64,000 nt of DNA, taken from contig NZ_JAXQNN010000004.1 in assembly GCF_034427455.1 (NCBI RefSeq), positions 124,001 through 188,000 on the forward strand. The letters run 5' to 3'. The position numbers were made by a program, and so were the translations under genes. This DNA is from Jeotgalibacillus haloalkalitolerans. Its GTDB lineage: Bacteria; Bacillota; Bacilli; Bacillales; Jeotgalibacillaceae. This document shows positions 7,727 to 16,424 of this stretch, piece by piece. A model generated the notes under the pieces. That model had not been told where the DNA came from, ran no database searches, and saw only the letters and a program-made list of their open reading frames with translations. How positions within the stretch are numbered: the first letter of the stretch is position 1; every line of letters starts with the position of its first letter.

Positions 7727-8583
7727 GCGCAAAAAAATGGACAGATGCAAGCTGGTATAACCAGGACCAAAAGCCTTTGGAAATTTATCTATTTATCGAT
7801 CCGCTCAGTTCAGATTGCTGGGCACTTGAACCTAAAATTAAAAAGCTGTTACTTGAATATGAGCCATACCTGCGAATTAAACACATCTTAAGCAGCAGTC
7901 TGGATACGCTGAACTGCCAGACTGAAAAGCAGCGTAAGGAACTCGCAAAGTTATGGAATGATACGGCCAAAAAATCCGGCATGCCATGTGATGGCAATCA
8001 ATGGCTTAAAAATCCTGTAGAGTCCCCCTTTCTTGCATCAGTTGCAGTCAAGGCAGCAGAAATGCAGGGGAAAAAAGCTGGCAGCAGATTTTTAAGATCC
8101 ATTCAGGAACAGCTGTTTGTTGAACAAAAAAATATATCTGATTATGACGTGCTGCTGCAATGCGCTGAAAAGTCACGGCTGGACCTTGAAGAGTTCACTC
8201 ACGATATGCATTCAGCGACAGCTTCAAAAGCATTTCAATGCGATGTGAAAATAGCAAGTGAAATGGAAGTTCATAGTACACCTACTTTAGTTTTCTTTAA
8301 TGAGAATATTGAGGATGAAGGAATTAAAGTAGATGGGTTATATCCTTACGAAATCTATTCCCAGATTGTTGAACAGATGCTTGAGGTACCACCAGTTAAA
8401 AAGCACCTTCCAACTGTAGAGGAATTTTTAATGAGGTTTAAAATTGCAGCTACGGTCGAAGTGGCTGAAGTTTATAACATTTCCATGAAAGAAGCTGAAA
8501 AGAAATTGAAAAAGCTGATGTTTGATAAGAAGATCGAAAAAATTGATGCAGTAAACGGAACTTTTTGGCGTTATATCTTTTAA
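7720..8583 (+). CDS. yjbH: Spx adaptor YjbH (ClpXP adaptor, DsbA-like fold)
   Basis: YjbH delivers the regulator Spx to ClpXP for degradation; spxA and mecA lie a few kb away. The 287-residue protein aligns with B. subtilis YjbH throughout: PLEIYLFIDPL near the start, the SGMPCDGNQW segment, VHSTPTLVFF with the cis-Pro, and the YPYEIYSQI C-terminal region. The usual N-terminal CxxC (CPEC in B. subtilis, from memory) reads SSDC here (residues 30-33), so only the second Cys remains. The ATG overlaps the end of yjbI by seven bases. Confidence 0.92.
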   Translation: MVSAKKWTDASWYNQDQKPLEIYLFIDPLSSDCWALEPKIKKLLLEYEPYLRIKHILSSSLDTLNCQTEKQRKELAKLWNDTAKKSGMPCDGNQWLKNPVESPFLASVAVKAAEMQGKKAGSRFLRSIQEQLFVEQKNISDYDVLLQCAEKSRLDLEEFTHDMHSATASKAFQCDVKIASEMEVHSTPTLVFFNENIEDEGIKVDGLYPYEIYSQIVEQMLEVPPVKKHLPTVEEFLMRFKIAATVEVAEVYNISMKEAEKKLKKLMFDKKIEKIDAVNGTFWRYIF

Positions 8584-8594
8584 TATTCATAACG

Positions 8595-8624
8595 AAAAGG
8601 CCCTCACAAATGTGAGGGCCTTTT
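8595..8624 (+). terminator. Terminator of yjbI-yjbH
   Basis: AAAAGGCCCTCACA / TGTGAGGGCCTTTT, a perfect 14-bp stem with a 2-nt loop, starting 12 nt after the yjbH stop. Confidence 0.93.
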
Positions 8625-8793
8625 CTTACGAACAAAGGGGATGGGAGAAATTTTTCACGGTCAAACAAAGGGGTATATGTTTGTATGTGATCAATTTCAC
8701 ACCATTATCTTATCATGTATTTACAAGTGTGACAAGTCAATAGGTTTTAATTTTGCGGGAAGTTCATATATTTATTAGCAGGAGGATTCTGAT

Positions 8794-8964
8794 ATGAAGT
8801 TATTCAGATTCATTTTACTGATTTTTTTAATCCCATCTGCTTTTATTTATCATTTGTTTGCACTGCTCGAGATCTATCCTGTTACTTTATCTTCCCTTAT
8901 ATTGTTTACAACGATCACAGTGTTTTTGTGGACGTTTTATCAGCCGAGAAGGTTTAGGAGGTAA
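8794..8964 (+). CDS. Small membrane protein, 56 residues
   Basis: ATG 8794 follows AGGAGG (8780-8785) by eight bases, the best possible ribosome binding site. The 56-residue product has two hydrophobic helices (FRFILLIFLIPSAFIYHLF and VTLSSLILFTTITVFLWTF) and a basic end, PRRFRR. A 210-nt upstream gap and its own downstream hairpin (8977-9008) make it an independent unit. I do not recognise the family and assign no function. It could also be a spurious short frame, but the ribosome binding site and the hydrophobic composition argue against that. Confidence 0.65.
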   Translation: MKLFRFILLIFLIPSAFIYHLFALLEIYPVTLSSLILFTTITVFLWTFYQPRRFRR

Positions 8965-8976
8965 AATTCCAAAATA

Positions 8977-9008
8977 AACAGAGCCCGATACAAGTTCCGG
9001 GCTCTGTT
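8977..9008. terminator. Terminator between the 56-residue ORF and pepF
   Basis: AACAGAGCCCG / CGGGCTCTGTT, an 11-bp perfect stem with a 10-nt loop. A truncated repeat element follows directly. Confidence 0.8.
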
Positions 9009-9072
9009 AAGCGTTTCGCTGCTCTTCAGGAGGACGCTTCCCGCAAGCCGCCTTACGCTACACTAAGATTTC
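9009..9072 (+). repeat. Dispersed element, type A, internally deleted copy 4
   Basis: The left end (GCTCTTCAGGAGGACGCTTC) is joined through CCGCAA directly to the right end (GCCGCCTTACGC, then TACACTAAGATTTCA). About 60-70 nt of the inner hairpin region found in full copies is missing. The right end matches the half copy at 26413-26476. Confidence 0.75.
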
Positions 9073-9136
9073 ATCATCTATTTAATTATTTCTGTAAGTT
9101 AATAAGTTTAATTTTAATATAGTACTTCCTGAATCT

Positions 9137-10960
9137 TTAATTCATACGTTCAAGCAATGCTTCCATTTCGTTCAGTTTTTCTTCGAAAACTTTGCAGGCT
9201 TCTTCAATTGGCTGGGCAGTTGTCATATCCACTCCTGCTTTCTTCAGTACTTCAATCGGATAATCAGAGCTTCCGGCTTTCAGGAATTCGTTGATATACT
9301 TTTCTACAGCCGGTTCGCCTTCATCAAGAATTTTCTTACTGAGTGCAGTTGCAGCACTATAACCTGTTGCATACTGGTATACATAATAATTGTAGTAGAA
9401 GTGTGGAATTCTTGCCCACTCAAGGCCAATTTCTTCATCTACCACCAGGTCGTCTCCAAAGTACTTTTTATTCAGCTCATAGTATTCCTTCGTCAGGGTA
9501 TCTGCAGTCAGTGCTTCACCTTCCTGCACCATCTGATGAATTTTATGTTCAAACTCAGCAAACATTGTTTGTCTGAATACTGTTCCTCTGAAGCCTTCAA
9601 GGAAGTGATTCAGAATATAAAGGCGTTTCTTCTCATCATCAATCGTTGCAAGCAGGTGGTCATTCAAGAGGGCTTCATTACAGGTTGATGCGACTTCTGC
9701 AACAAAGATAGAGTACCCGCTGTCGTGATAAGGCTGGTTTGATCGTGAGTAATAACTGTGAACACTGTGACCGAATTCGTGCGCAAGCGTAAACAGATTA
9801 TTGACGTTATCCTGCCAGTTCATCAAAATGTAAGGATTTGTTCCGAACGCACCTGATGAATAAGCGCCGCTTCTTTTTCCTTTGTTCTCTTCAACGTCTA
9901 CCCAGCGGTTCGAGAGCCCCTCTTCAACCACACTCAGGTATTCTGCTCCAAGCGGCTGTAATCCATCTGTCATCAGCTTCTTCGCTTCATCATATGACAC
10001 TTTCATCGCAGCATCTTTGACAAGTGGTGTATACAGGTCATACATATGAAGCTCTTCAAGTCCAAGCACCTTCTTACGCAGCTTCACGTAGCGGTGCAGC
10101 AGATGAAGGTTTTTATTAATTGTCCCGGTCAGGTTCTCATATACATCCTCTGGAATGCTGTTATTTGATAAAGCAGCATGTCTTGCAGAACGGTATTTTC
10201 TGATTCTTGCTGTAAAATTATCTTTCTTCACCTGTCCGCCCAGTGTTGAAGCAAATGTATTACGGAATTTCCCGTATGTTTCGTATACAGCTTTAAATGC
10301 ATCGCGTCTAACACGCTGATCTCCACTCTCAAGGAAATTAATAAACCTTCCATGAGTGACTTCAACCTCTTCTCCGTTTTCATCTTTAATGGTTGGGAAA
10401 GTTAAATCTGCATTATTTAATGTACCAAAAGTATTTGCAGATCCATTCAACACTTCAGATGCCTCAGCTAATAAGCCCTCCATTTCAGCTGTTAAGACAT
10501 GAGGTCTCTGTGCATTGAGCACCTCTAATGAATGTCTGTACGTTTCAAGTTCAGGCTTTTCTTCAAGAAATCCGCGGATTTTCTCTTCCTCAATTGATAA
10601 AATTTCCGGAAGCATAAAAGCAAAAGCACTGCTTACCTGAGATACAAGGTTTTTTGCGCGGTCATCCATTCCCTGATAAGTTGAATTGCCCGTATCCTGG
10701 TCATGACGCATATGTGAATATGTATATAGTCTTTCCAGACGTTCCATCACAGCATCCTGAAAAGTAAGTGCTTTGTAAAATGTATCTGCACTGTTGCCGA
10801 GCGTACCCTGAACCCCCTCAGCCTTTTTAGATTCTTCCAGAACCTCTTTATATTCCTGATGCCACTCTTCATCTGTTGCAAAGATGGCTTCTAAATTCCA
10901 TGTCAGTTCTTCAGGTACTTCGTTTCTTTCTTTTAATTTTTTTACTGCTTGACTAGACAT
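9137..10960 (-). CDS. pepF: Oligoendopeptidase F (M3 family)
   Basis: A cytoplasmic zinc metallopeptidase that trims oligopeptides, 607 residues. The zinc site HEFGHSVHSYYS (HExxH) and the downstream EVASTCNEALL Glu ligand are intact. The start MSSQAVKKLKERNEVPEE has a GGGGGAGC ribosome binding site. In B. subtilis pepF lies between coiA/mecA and yjbH, and overexpression affects sporulation; here the same neighbours are kept. It is transcribed leftward after coiA with a 67-nt gap. Confidence 0.95.
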   Translation of the reverse strand: MSSQAVKKLKERNEVPEELTWNLEAIFATDEEWHQEYKEVLEESKKAEGVQGTLGNSADTFYKALTFQDAVMERLERLYTYSHMRHDQDTGNSTYQGMDDRAKNLVSQVSSAFAFMLPEILSIEEEKIRGFLEEKPELETYRHSLEVLNAQRPHVLTAEMEGLLAEASEVLNGSANTFGTLNNADLTFPTIKDENGEEVEVTHGRFINFLESGDQRVRRDAFKAVYETYGKFRNTFASTLGGQVKKDNFTARIRKYRSARHAALSNNSIPEDVYENLTGTINKNLHLLHRYVKLRKKVLGLEELHMYDLYTPLVKDAAMKVSYDEAKKLMTDGLQPLGAEYLSVVEEGLSNRWVDVEENKGKRSGAYSSGAFGTNPYILMNWQDNVNNLFTLAHEFGHSVHSYYSRSNQPYHDSGYSIFVAEVASTCNEALLNDHLLATIDDEKKRLYILNHFLEGFRGTVFRQTMFAEFEHKIHQMVQEGEALTADTLTKEYYELNKKYFGDDLVVDEEIGLEWARIPHFYYNYYVYQYATGYSAATALSKKILDEGEPAVEKYINEFLKAGSSDYPIEVLKKAGVDMTTAQPIEEACKVFEEKLNEMEALLERMN

Positions 10961-11027
10961 ATTGCTCCCCCTATCATTTCATTACTCGAACTTTCTTTAT
11001 TTTCTCTCTTTTTAAAATAACTTGCAA

Positions 11028-12227
11028 CTATCTTCTATTATATTCTTGGATGATTTTTACTTTCATTTTTCGATAAAAAACTTCAATATGCTCTTTTCTG
11101 TTCTGTGCATCGATTTCTCTTCCGGTTTCTGTTGAATGAACGCTGAATCTATTGCCTTCCTTTTGAATGACATGACACTGTAAAAGCAAGTGAAGCATCT
11201 CCTCTACGGCTATCTCTACAAAATTAAAAGGTGCAGGTTCCATCAGTCTTCTAACAGTTAAAACTCTTTTATAAATAAGCTGCTTTAATTCATAAACCAG
11301 CTGTTGCTGAGCAAACACTTTACTCTTTTTGATTTTCAGATACAAATAAAACTGCCACTCCATCGGAGAATCAGCAAAATATATATTGCTTTTCAATGGA
11401 AGCCCCACCCATACCGGTACTTCAAATAATGATAGATTGTTTTCGTATAATTTTCTCAGAAGTGGATCTCTGACACTCTTTCTGTATTTAAATATATTGA
11501 TCAGCCATTTTTCATTCATTTTAATCTGCAACTGATAGGTTTGCTCTGTCATCTTGAAAGAGGATACAGGGAATGAAGGAAAATGAACTGTTTTCTGTGG
11601 GTAGGTCGTATAGTCTGTACAAAAAAACGTTTTACTGAGAGGCATTAAATGATGATAGATCGTAAATGACTGTTTTTCAGGGGAGTATGTGATGAGGTAA
11701 AACTGGTTAGCGGTTTGTGAATAACGGATAAATTGCTGATAAAATGCAGTCAGCTTGATCAATTTTTCTTTTTTAACCAATTCGGCTGGCAGGATCCAGA
11801 AAGGAATGACACCGATTTGTCTATAGTCTGATGATCGGGCATGCTGTAGTTCTGATGAAATTGGTGAACATTGAAACTCAACTGCGTATTCATTACTTTT
11901 CAATTTCACACTGATATCGGCTCTTCGATTAATTTGAGGATATGTTTTTTCGAGTTCTGTGTGCAAAGACTGGAATGACAACCATCGATTTAATTCAGTT
12001 TTTGCATATAAATGAAAAATAGATTCGTTTTCTGAAAATCCGCTGCATGCAGCTTTAGACTTATGTGCAAAATGAGGAATCACTTTTTGTCCGGATTTTA
12101 CGAGTACGGTGGATTTGCAGGATGGGCATCTGAGCTGCTGCTTTCGCAGAAGGTTAATGAAGGGGCTATTATGCTGTGCGAGGTATAAAGAAATTGGCTT
12201 TCCAAGCATTGTTTCAGCTATGAGCAT
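11028..12227 (-). CDS. coiA: Competence protein CoiA
   Basis: CoiA assists processing of incoming DNA during transformation and is linked to RecA and DprA. The 399-residue protein has an N-terminal zinc-ribbon-like segment (LRCPSCKSTVLVKSG... HFAHK) and a restriction-endonuclease-like core with the acidic/Gln signature RADISVKLK ... AVEFQCSPIS. The C-terminal half is poorly conserved. ATG 12227 follows AAAGGAGG. It lies between mecA and pepF as in B. subtilis. This shows that competence genes are retained, not that the strain is transformable. Confidence 0.9.
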   Translation of the reverse strand: MLIAETMLGKPISLYLAQHNSPFINLLRKQQLRCPSCKSTVLVKSGQKVIPHFAHKSKAACSGFSENESIFHLYAKTELNRWLSFQSLHTELEKTYPQINRRADISVKLKSNEYAVEFQCSPISSELQHARSSDYRQIGVIPFWILPAELVKKEKLIKLTAFYQQFIRYSQTANQFYLITYSPEKQSFTIYHHLMPLSKTFFCTDYTTYPQKTVHFPSFPVSSFKMTEQTYQLQIKMNEKWLINIFKYRKSVRDPLLRKLYENNLSLFEVPVWVGLPLKSNIYFADSPMEWQFYLYLKIKKSKVFAQQQLVYELKQLIYKRVLTVRRLMEPAPFNFVEIAVEEMLHLLLQCHVIQKEGNRFSVHSTETGREIDAQNRKEHIEVFYRKMKVKIIQEYNRR

Positions 12228-12260
12228 GTCTTTCCTCCTTTGATTAATTCAATTTAAAAA

Positions 12261-12302
12261 ACTGTACTGCTGCTTTAAAGGTGATAAAGCGGGCAGTACA
12301 GT
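12261..12302 (-). terminator. Terminator of mecA
   Basis: ACTGTACTGC / GCAGTACAGT arms with an inner GCTTTA/TAAAGC pair; on the minus strand it is followed by TTTTTTAAATTG. It separates mecA from coiA. Confidence 0.88.
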
Positions 12303-12311
12303 GTCATCTTT

Positions 12312-12968
12312 TTAGCCGAAGTATTCAACGATCTGGTTAAAAACCTGATCGTTCATAATGACTTTGCCATACTCTTCAAGCCGGTGTACAGTAACATTTG
12401 ATTCCTTACCGTATTCATATAAAAGGCTTGAGATATTTTCAAAATCATCTTCTTCAAACTGATTTTCAGGAAACTCGACATACATAAAGTAATGATTTTC
12501 ATACGAGAATAGCTTTGTGATGAGGCGTTCTTCTGATTCAAATCTCTTTGATAGGGCAATGACATCTTCAAAATCCTGAAAACGCATGACAAGCTTCATC
12601 TCCAGTTCATCCTGCTGCTCATCTTCCATATCAAAGTGCTGATCAAGATAATCTTCAATCTGGTTAGATAATCCGGCACCGTTTTTGTCATCCTGCATCG
12701 GCAGTTCAAATTTCTGTCCATCCTTCGTTACCTGTGCTTTTGTAACCAGAATTTCCAGGCCTTTCTCTAACGCCTGTACCTGAATCCAAAGCGGACCTTC
12801 AACAGTAAAGTCTTCTTCCTGATGAACCTCATCCATCATTTCCCAGAAGAGTTCTTCACTTTTATCACGGTTGTACCAGATTTCTTCTCTGTCAAACCCT
12901 CTGTCTTCAATATCTCCATAAGAAATATAGAATTTTACAGTATGATCATTAATGCGTTCAATTTCCAT
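12312..12968 (-). CDS. mecA: Adaptor protein MecA
   Basis: MecA binds ComK and other substrates through its N-terminal domain and ClpC through its C-terminal domain, targeting ComK to ClpCP. The 218 residues equal the B. subtilis length. The N terminus MEIERINDHTVKFYISYGD and the acidic linker around residues 105-120 are typical. GGGAG lies upstream of the ATG. It is flanked by spxA and coiA, the conserved order. It has its own terminator and probably its own promoter in the preceding gene-free region. Confidence 0.96.
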   Translation of the reverse strand: MEIERINDHTVKFYISYGDIEDRGFDREEIWYNRDKSEELFWEMMDEVHQEEDFTVEGPLWIQVQALEKGLEILVTKAQVTKDGQKFELPMQDDKNGAGLSNQIEDYLDQHFDMEDEQQDELEMKLVMRFQDFEDVIALSKRFESEERLITKLFSYENHYFMYVEFPENQFEEDDFENISSLLYEYGKESNVTVHRLEEYGKVIMNDQVFNQIVEYFG

Positions 12969-13337
12969 CTTTCAACTCTCCCTTCCTATGTGTTGGATGA
13001 AGGGAATCTCCCCCCTAGTCATAGGTAGTACAATCGGACTCAAAGAATAGGGTGATCTTTCTACTCTTATATTGTATGATAATTCTGCCATAAAGGGAAA
13101 TTATATGGCGTCTAATTATTTAAAGGATTGTCACTTGAGTGTAGACTATTCCATCAATTATTTCAAGCAGTGAAGCTTATTGAATTGCAAACTTAACTGT
13201 AGGTTGAATTAGTACAAATTGTTACGGTCAGCTCATTGTGAAGAGTCTTTCATTGCTGTTGTATATCTGGTTAATTAACGGTCCAAAACCCTTAAAAAGT
13301 AATAGGCAATGATAACAAATCACAATTGTATTTATAC
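12969..13337. other. Gene-free region between mecA and spxA
   Basis: About 370 nt without a credible gene. The mecA promoter must lie here, but no strong hexamer pair was found. A 22-codon frame at 13105-13173 has an AAGGGA upstream but no other support. B. subtilis has yjbE in this position; it is missing here. Confidence 0.5.
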
Positions 13338-13379
13338 AAAAAGACTTGTCCTATTACTAAAATGGGACAAGTCTTTTTT
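13338..13379 (-). terminator. Terminator of spxA
   Basis: AAAAAGACTTGTCC / GGGACAAGTCTTTTT, a 14-bp stem with A and T runs on both sides. Confidence 0.92.
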
Positions 13380-13396
13380 ATCTGGTGAAACTAATG

Positions 13397-13792
13397 TTAA
13401 TTTACCATTTTTTGCGCTTCAAGAAGCTGGAATGTACGTACTTTTCTTGGCAGGAATCTGCGGATTTCGTCTTCATTATAACCAACCTGCAGACGTTTCT
13501 CGTCCATAATAATCGGACGTCTCAATAACCCCGGATTTTCCTGGATCAGTTCGAATAGATCCTGCAATGGCAGAGATTCTAAATCGACATTCAATTTTTG
13601 AAAGATTTTAGATCTTGTAGAAATGATCTCATCTGTTCCATCTTCAGTCATTCGAAGCACTTCTTTGATTTCCTCAATACTTAGCGGTTCAGAGAAGATG
13701 TTTCTTTCTGTATATGGAATCTCATGTTCTTCCAACCAGGCTTTAGCTTTCCTGCATGATGTACAGCTAGGTGAAGTGAACAAAGTTACCAT
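13397..13792 (-). CDS. spxA: Transcriptional regulator Spx
   Basis: Spx binds the alpha C-terminal domain of RNA polymerase and reprograms transcription under disulfide stress. The 131 residues have the redox switch C10-T-S-C13 and the segments [20 protein letters not shown] and [18 protein letters not shown], nearly identical to B. subtilis. I use ATG 13792; the frame is open to a TTG at 13813, but the family N terminus is [17 protein letters not shown] lies about 12 nt upstream, a somewhat long spacing. YjbH, its proteolytic adaptor, is encoded 5 kb away. Confidence 0.97.
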   Translation of the reverse strand: MVTLFTSPSCTSCRKAKAWLEEHEIPYTERNIFSEPLSIEEIKEVLRMTEDGTDEIISTRSKIFQKLNVDLESLPLQDLFELIQENPGLLRRPIIMDEKRLQVGYNEDEIRRFLPRKVRTFQLLEAQKMVN

Positions 13793-13891
13793 GAACCATT
13801 CACACTCCCTCAATTTAAAAAGTTTTATCCTTCAATATCTTCTACGATTAATTCCCAGATTAAAATCGTTTTAAAAAGATATCTTGAATTC

Positions 13892-13897
13892 ATTATA
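13892..13897 (-). promoter_or_regulatory. Likely -10 box of an spxA promoter
   Basis: TATAAT on the minus strand, 100 nt before the Spx start codon, in a very A+T-rich 273-nt gap after yjbC. The -35 is not clear (TATTCA at 17 nt). In B. subtilis spx has several promoters, inside and upstream of yjbC. Confidence 0.4.
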
Positions 13898-14065
13898 CAC
13901 AAATAAGTAAGTTTTGAATAGAGCCTTAACGAAATTGTCATATAAATGTGATAAAGCCTTATATAATACAACCTTAATATAGTTATTCCCCTATATCGAT
14001 AAGTTAAACATATATTAAGCAATTCGTTCTACCCATTCTCATTTAAAATTATTTAATTGAAAATA

Positions 14066-14638
14066 TCAAATTTCCTTTAGCACATCTTCTGCATCTTCCC
14101 GGTCATTTTTCAACACCTGATCAACCGGTTCATATTCATCACCATAGAACGTTTTATCTTTATATGTGTGAATATCTTTATATGTTTTCTTCATTCCTTC
14201 ATAAATGACTTCTTCACTTTCATCTCCAGGCGCCCAATATAAAATTTCCATCGAGTTAATCTCATTGGTTGCCAGTGATCTCCGGTTATAACCAATTGAG
14301 GTCGCATGCTGAAAACCCGCTCTCTTATAAAACCTCAGACGTTTTTCAGTATCGGTATCTTCATAATCAACCGGTTCAACTTCAAGAATAATCGGCTTAT
14401 TTTTATCTTTTAATTTCTGAATCAGCTTCCCGCCAAGTCCTTCTCCTCTGGCGCTGCTTGAGACAAACAGATAATCAATAAAAAGAAAATCCTTTGTTTC
14501 CACATACATCAGTACATGCTTTGGACCTTCATCTTTATAATAAATGTCACTTCTTTCTTTTAAAAGCGTTTCCATATGTTCCCGTGATTTCATTTCCTCA
14601 ACAGGAAAATAATCCTTTAATTTTTCATACCAGTGCAT
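14066..14638 (-). CDS. yjbC: GNAT-family N-acetyltransferase (YjbC-like)
   Basis: A 190-residue protein with the acetyl-CoA motif SSSARGEGLGGKLIQKL (near 85) and the later FYKRAGFQ segment of the GNAT fold. The C-terminal tail (after about 150) is charged. The B. subtilis orthologue is cotranscribed with spxA and is induced by salt stress; its substrate is not known. ATG 14638 has GGGGAT upstream. Confidence 0.9.
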   Translation of the reverse strand: MHWYEKLKDYFPVEEMKSREHMETLLKERSDIYYKDEGPKHVLMYVETKDFLFIDYLFVSSSARGEGLGGKLIQKLKDKNKPIILEVEPVDYEDTDTEKRLRFYKRAGFQHATSIGYNRRSLATNEINSMEILYWAPGDESEEVIYEGMKKTYKDIHTYKDKTFYGDEYEPVDQVLKNDREDAEDVLKEI

Positions 14639-14776
14639 AGTAGATCCCCTTTCGGATTTTGAAGTTTTGAAAATGAGTGGTAATGGGGTGAATATATGAG
14701 GGTATTTTAACTTTTATACTATTCCCTGTTTTACAGAATTAAAACCAATTTTCTTCTTTTTATGGCTTCGTTATAG

Positions 14777-14912
14777 TTGGCTGTTAATCTCCGCTTCAGG
14801 GGAGAGCTTTCTGTTAGAAGACAGCTTATTCATCCTGCCCTTGAGTCCACAGGCTTCGCCATGGCCTCACGTCCCTTACTGCGAGCCCGCCCCTTCCACT
14901 TTTGTCACCAGC
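14777..14912 (+). repeat. Dispersed GC-rich intergenic element, type B, copy 5
   Basis: The left end is TTGGCTGTTAATCTCCGCTT and the right end CCCGCCCCTTCCACTTTTGT followed by CACCAGC; GCTGTTAAT and GTCACCAGC are an imperfect terminal inverted pair. The inner segment (GAGTCCACAGGCTTCGCCAT, then GGCCTCACGTCCC) resembles copy 2. It starts 43 nt past the terminator of the DUF4015 gene. Confidence 0.8.
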
Positions 14913-14954
14913 AGTGCAGAAACAACAATTGACTGTATCAGAGCTAAAAATAAA

Positions 14955-14982
14955 AAACCGGCACGCTTATTTGTGCCGGTTT
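14955..14982 (-). terminator. Terminator of the DUF4015 gene
   Basis: AAACCGGCAC / GTGCCGGTTT stem; on the minus strand it runs into TTTTTTATTTTTAG. Confidence 0.92.
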
Positions 14983-15004
14983 CTCAGTTGTCTGTCTGCG
15001 CTGT

Positions 15005-16195
15005 TTATGGCAAGTAATCTACTCCACCTGTATACGTATTGCCTGCATTCCATAAAAGGAACTCATTGATGCCGTTATCGTATAGTGCATCAATTTGAGC
15101 TTTGACTTCATCAGGCCCATAAACCAGATAATTTCCTGCGCCTAAGTAAGATGCAGTAAAGTCCTGAATCCACGGTCTTGAAGTCGGAGGATTTTCAAGT
15201 TCGCCAAGTTTGGCATTTTCAACTTTTGCATATTCTGAAATTAAGTTATATGGCTCAAGGTCCGGTTTATCAATTCCAAAATATGATGTCCAGTGACTCG
15301 GATAGATCATTGAAGAAATGACATCTACGTGCTCAGAAATACGGTTAAAGTTCTGACCAATTCCCGGTGCTTCAGGTAAGGTTGCAGAATAACCGAAAAT
15401 GTCAACAGAGACATCAACATCATAAGGCTCAAGCTGTTCAGAAGCATATTCTACAAAGTCAGTTACTGCGTCAACTCTTTCATTCGTGTCATCATTGCCA
15501 TCATCCACATAATCTCCTGTACCATACACTAAGGTATCATCGCGGGTTTCAAAGCCTTCAGGAAATCTGACGTAATCAAACTGAATTTCCTTAAAGCCCA
15601 TTTTCGCAGCTTCAATCGCAATTTCTACATTATAATCCCATACTTCTTTCATAAAAGGGTTAACAAATGATTCGCCGCGACCATTCGCCCATACCTGTCC
15701 ATTCTCCTGGAAAGACAGATCAGGTCTTTTTTCAGCGAGAACCGAGTCTTTAAATACGACTACACGTGCAATCGGATAAACTTCATGTTCTTCTAGCGTT
15801 TCAAGCATCTCACGCATATCTTTTATGTACGGTTGACCTATATCCTTAAACGACGAATCTTCTTCAGGAAGATATGTTAAATAACCATGATCTTCTTTAA
15901 CATCCACGACCATTGCATTCAGATCTGTATTGTCCATTAAATCCAATAAAGTCTGAAATCTTTCTCCACCTGCAGAATGTCCTGTCACATAAATTCCTCT
16001 GACAGCATCCGGGTATTCAAAAGATAATCCTGAGTCATAGACAAACCTTGGCATAGATTCCGGGAAATTTTTTTGAAGTTCAATCATTTCTCTAATTTGA
16101 TGTTGTTCATGTGCTTCTGCATTCACATCAGTACTGAATACTGTAAAAGCTAAAATTGCAGCGCTTGCAGAAGTTGCGATGTATTTCAATGACAC
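15005..16195 (-). CDS. Secreted putative glycoside hydrolase (DUF4015 family)
   Basis: A 396-residue exported protein of the DUF4015 family, a TIM-barrel group thought to be glycosidases; no activity is established, to my knowledge. GTG 16195 is chosen because TAGGAGAGG lies five bases upstream. The first 25 residues (MSLKYIATSASAAILAF ... VNA) form a signal peptide. Barrel-like segments with acidic residues are visible: AMVVDVKEDHGYLTY, FKEIQFDYVRFPEGF, DVSVDIFGY and DVISSMIYPSHW. It is monocistronic and upstream-divergent from trpS. B. subtilis has the opp operon in roughly this place, so this is lineage-specific. Confidence 0.82.
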   Translation of the reverse strand: MSLKYIATSASAAILAFTVFSTDVNAEAHEQHQIREMIELQKNFPESMPRFVYDSGLSFEYPDAVRGIYVTGHSAGGERFQTLLDLMDNTDLNAMVVDVKEDHGYLTYLPEEDSSFKDIGQPYIKDMREMLETLEEHEVYPIARVVVFKDSVLAEKRPDLSFQENGQVWANGRGESFVNPFMKEVWDYNVEIAIEAAKMGFKEIQFDYVRFPEGFETRDDTLVYGTGDYVDDGNDDTNERVDAVTDFVEYASEQLEPYDVDVSVDIFGYSATLPEAPGIGQNFNRISEHVDVISSMIYPSHWTSYFGIDKPDLEPYNLISEYAKVENAKLGELENPPTSRPWIQDFTASYLGAGNYLVYGPDEVKAQIDALYDNGINEFLLWNAGNTYTGGVDYLP

Positions 16196-16351
16196 GTTTA
16201 CCTCTCCTACCAACTCATTTTTATGTACTTTTTAATTCTAACAAGTAATATTAGTAAAAGAAACGTCATATTGAATTATTTTGTTAATAATTTCTGAAAT
16301 AACATATTTTTTCTGTTTATCATTCATAAACTAAACGGATGATAAAAATGA
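16196..16351. other. Intergenic region upstream of the DUF4015 gene and trpS
   Basis: A+T-rich; it must hold the DUF4015 promoter, but I could not place it with confidence. No ORF was seen. Confidence 0.4.
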
Positions 16352-16381
16352 TTGATTCCTTTTACGAAAGTAGCTTATAAT
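16352..16381 (+). promoter_or_regulatory. Promoter of trpS
   Basis: TTGATT (16352-16357), an 18-nt spacer and TATAAT (16376-16381), about 45 nt before the T-box leader begins. Confidence 0.75.
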
Positions 16382-16424
16382 ATACAGTATCATATTCAGA
16401 AAAAGGCTTTGATAAAGAATAGTA

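Noticed and set aside
7328-8583. yjbI-yjbH read as a novel globin-redox system
   Set aside because: The pair is a known conserved operon in Bacillales; only the missing Cys in YjbH is unusual.
13105-13173. 22-codon frame with AAGGGA upstream, between mecA and spxA
   Set aside because: Too short to support; no terminator, no hydrophobic or charged pattern, no known homologue.
13825-14022. 65-codon Tyr/Leu/Ile-rich open frame between spxA and yjbC
   Set aside because: It lies in the A+T-rich promoter region of spxA, has no ribosome binding site, and looks like chance translation of A+T-rich DNA.
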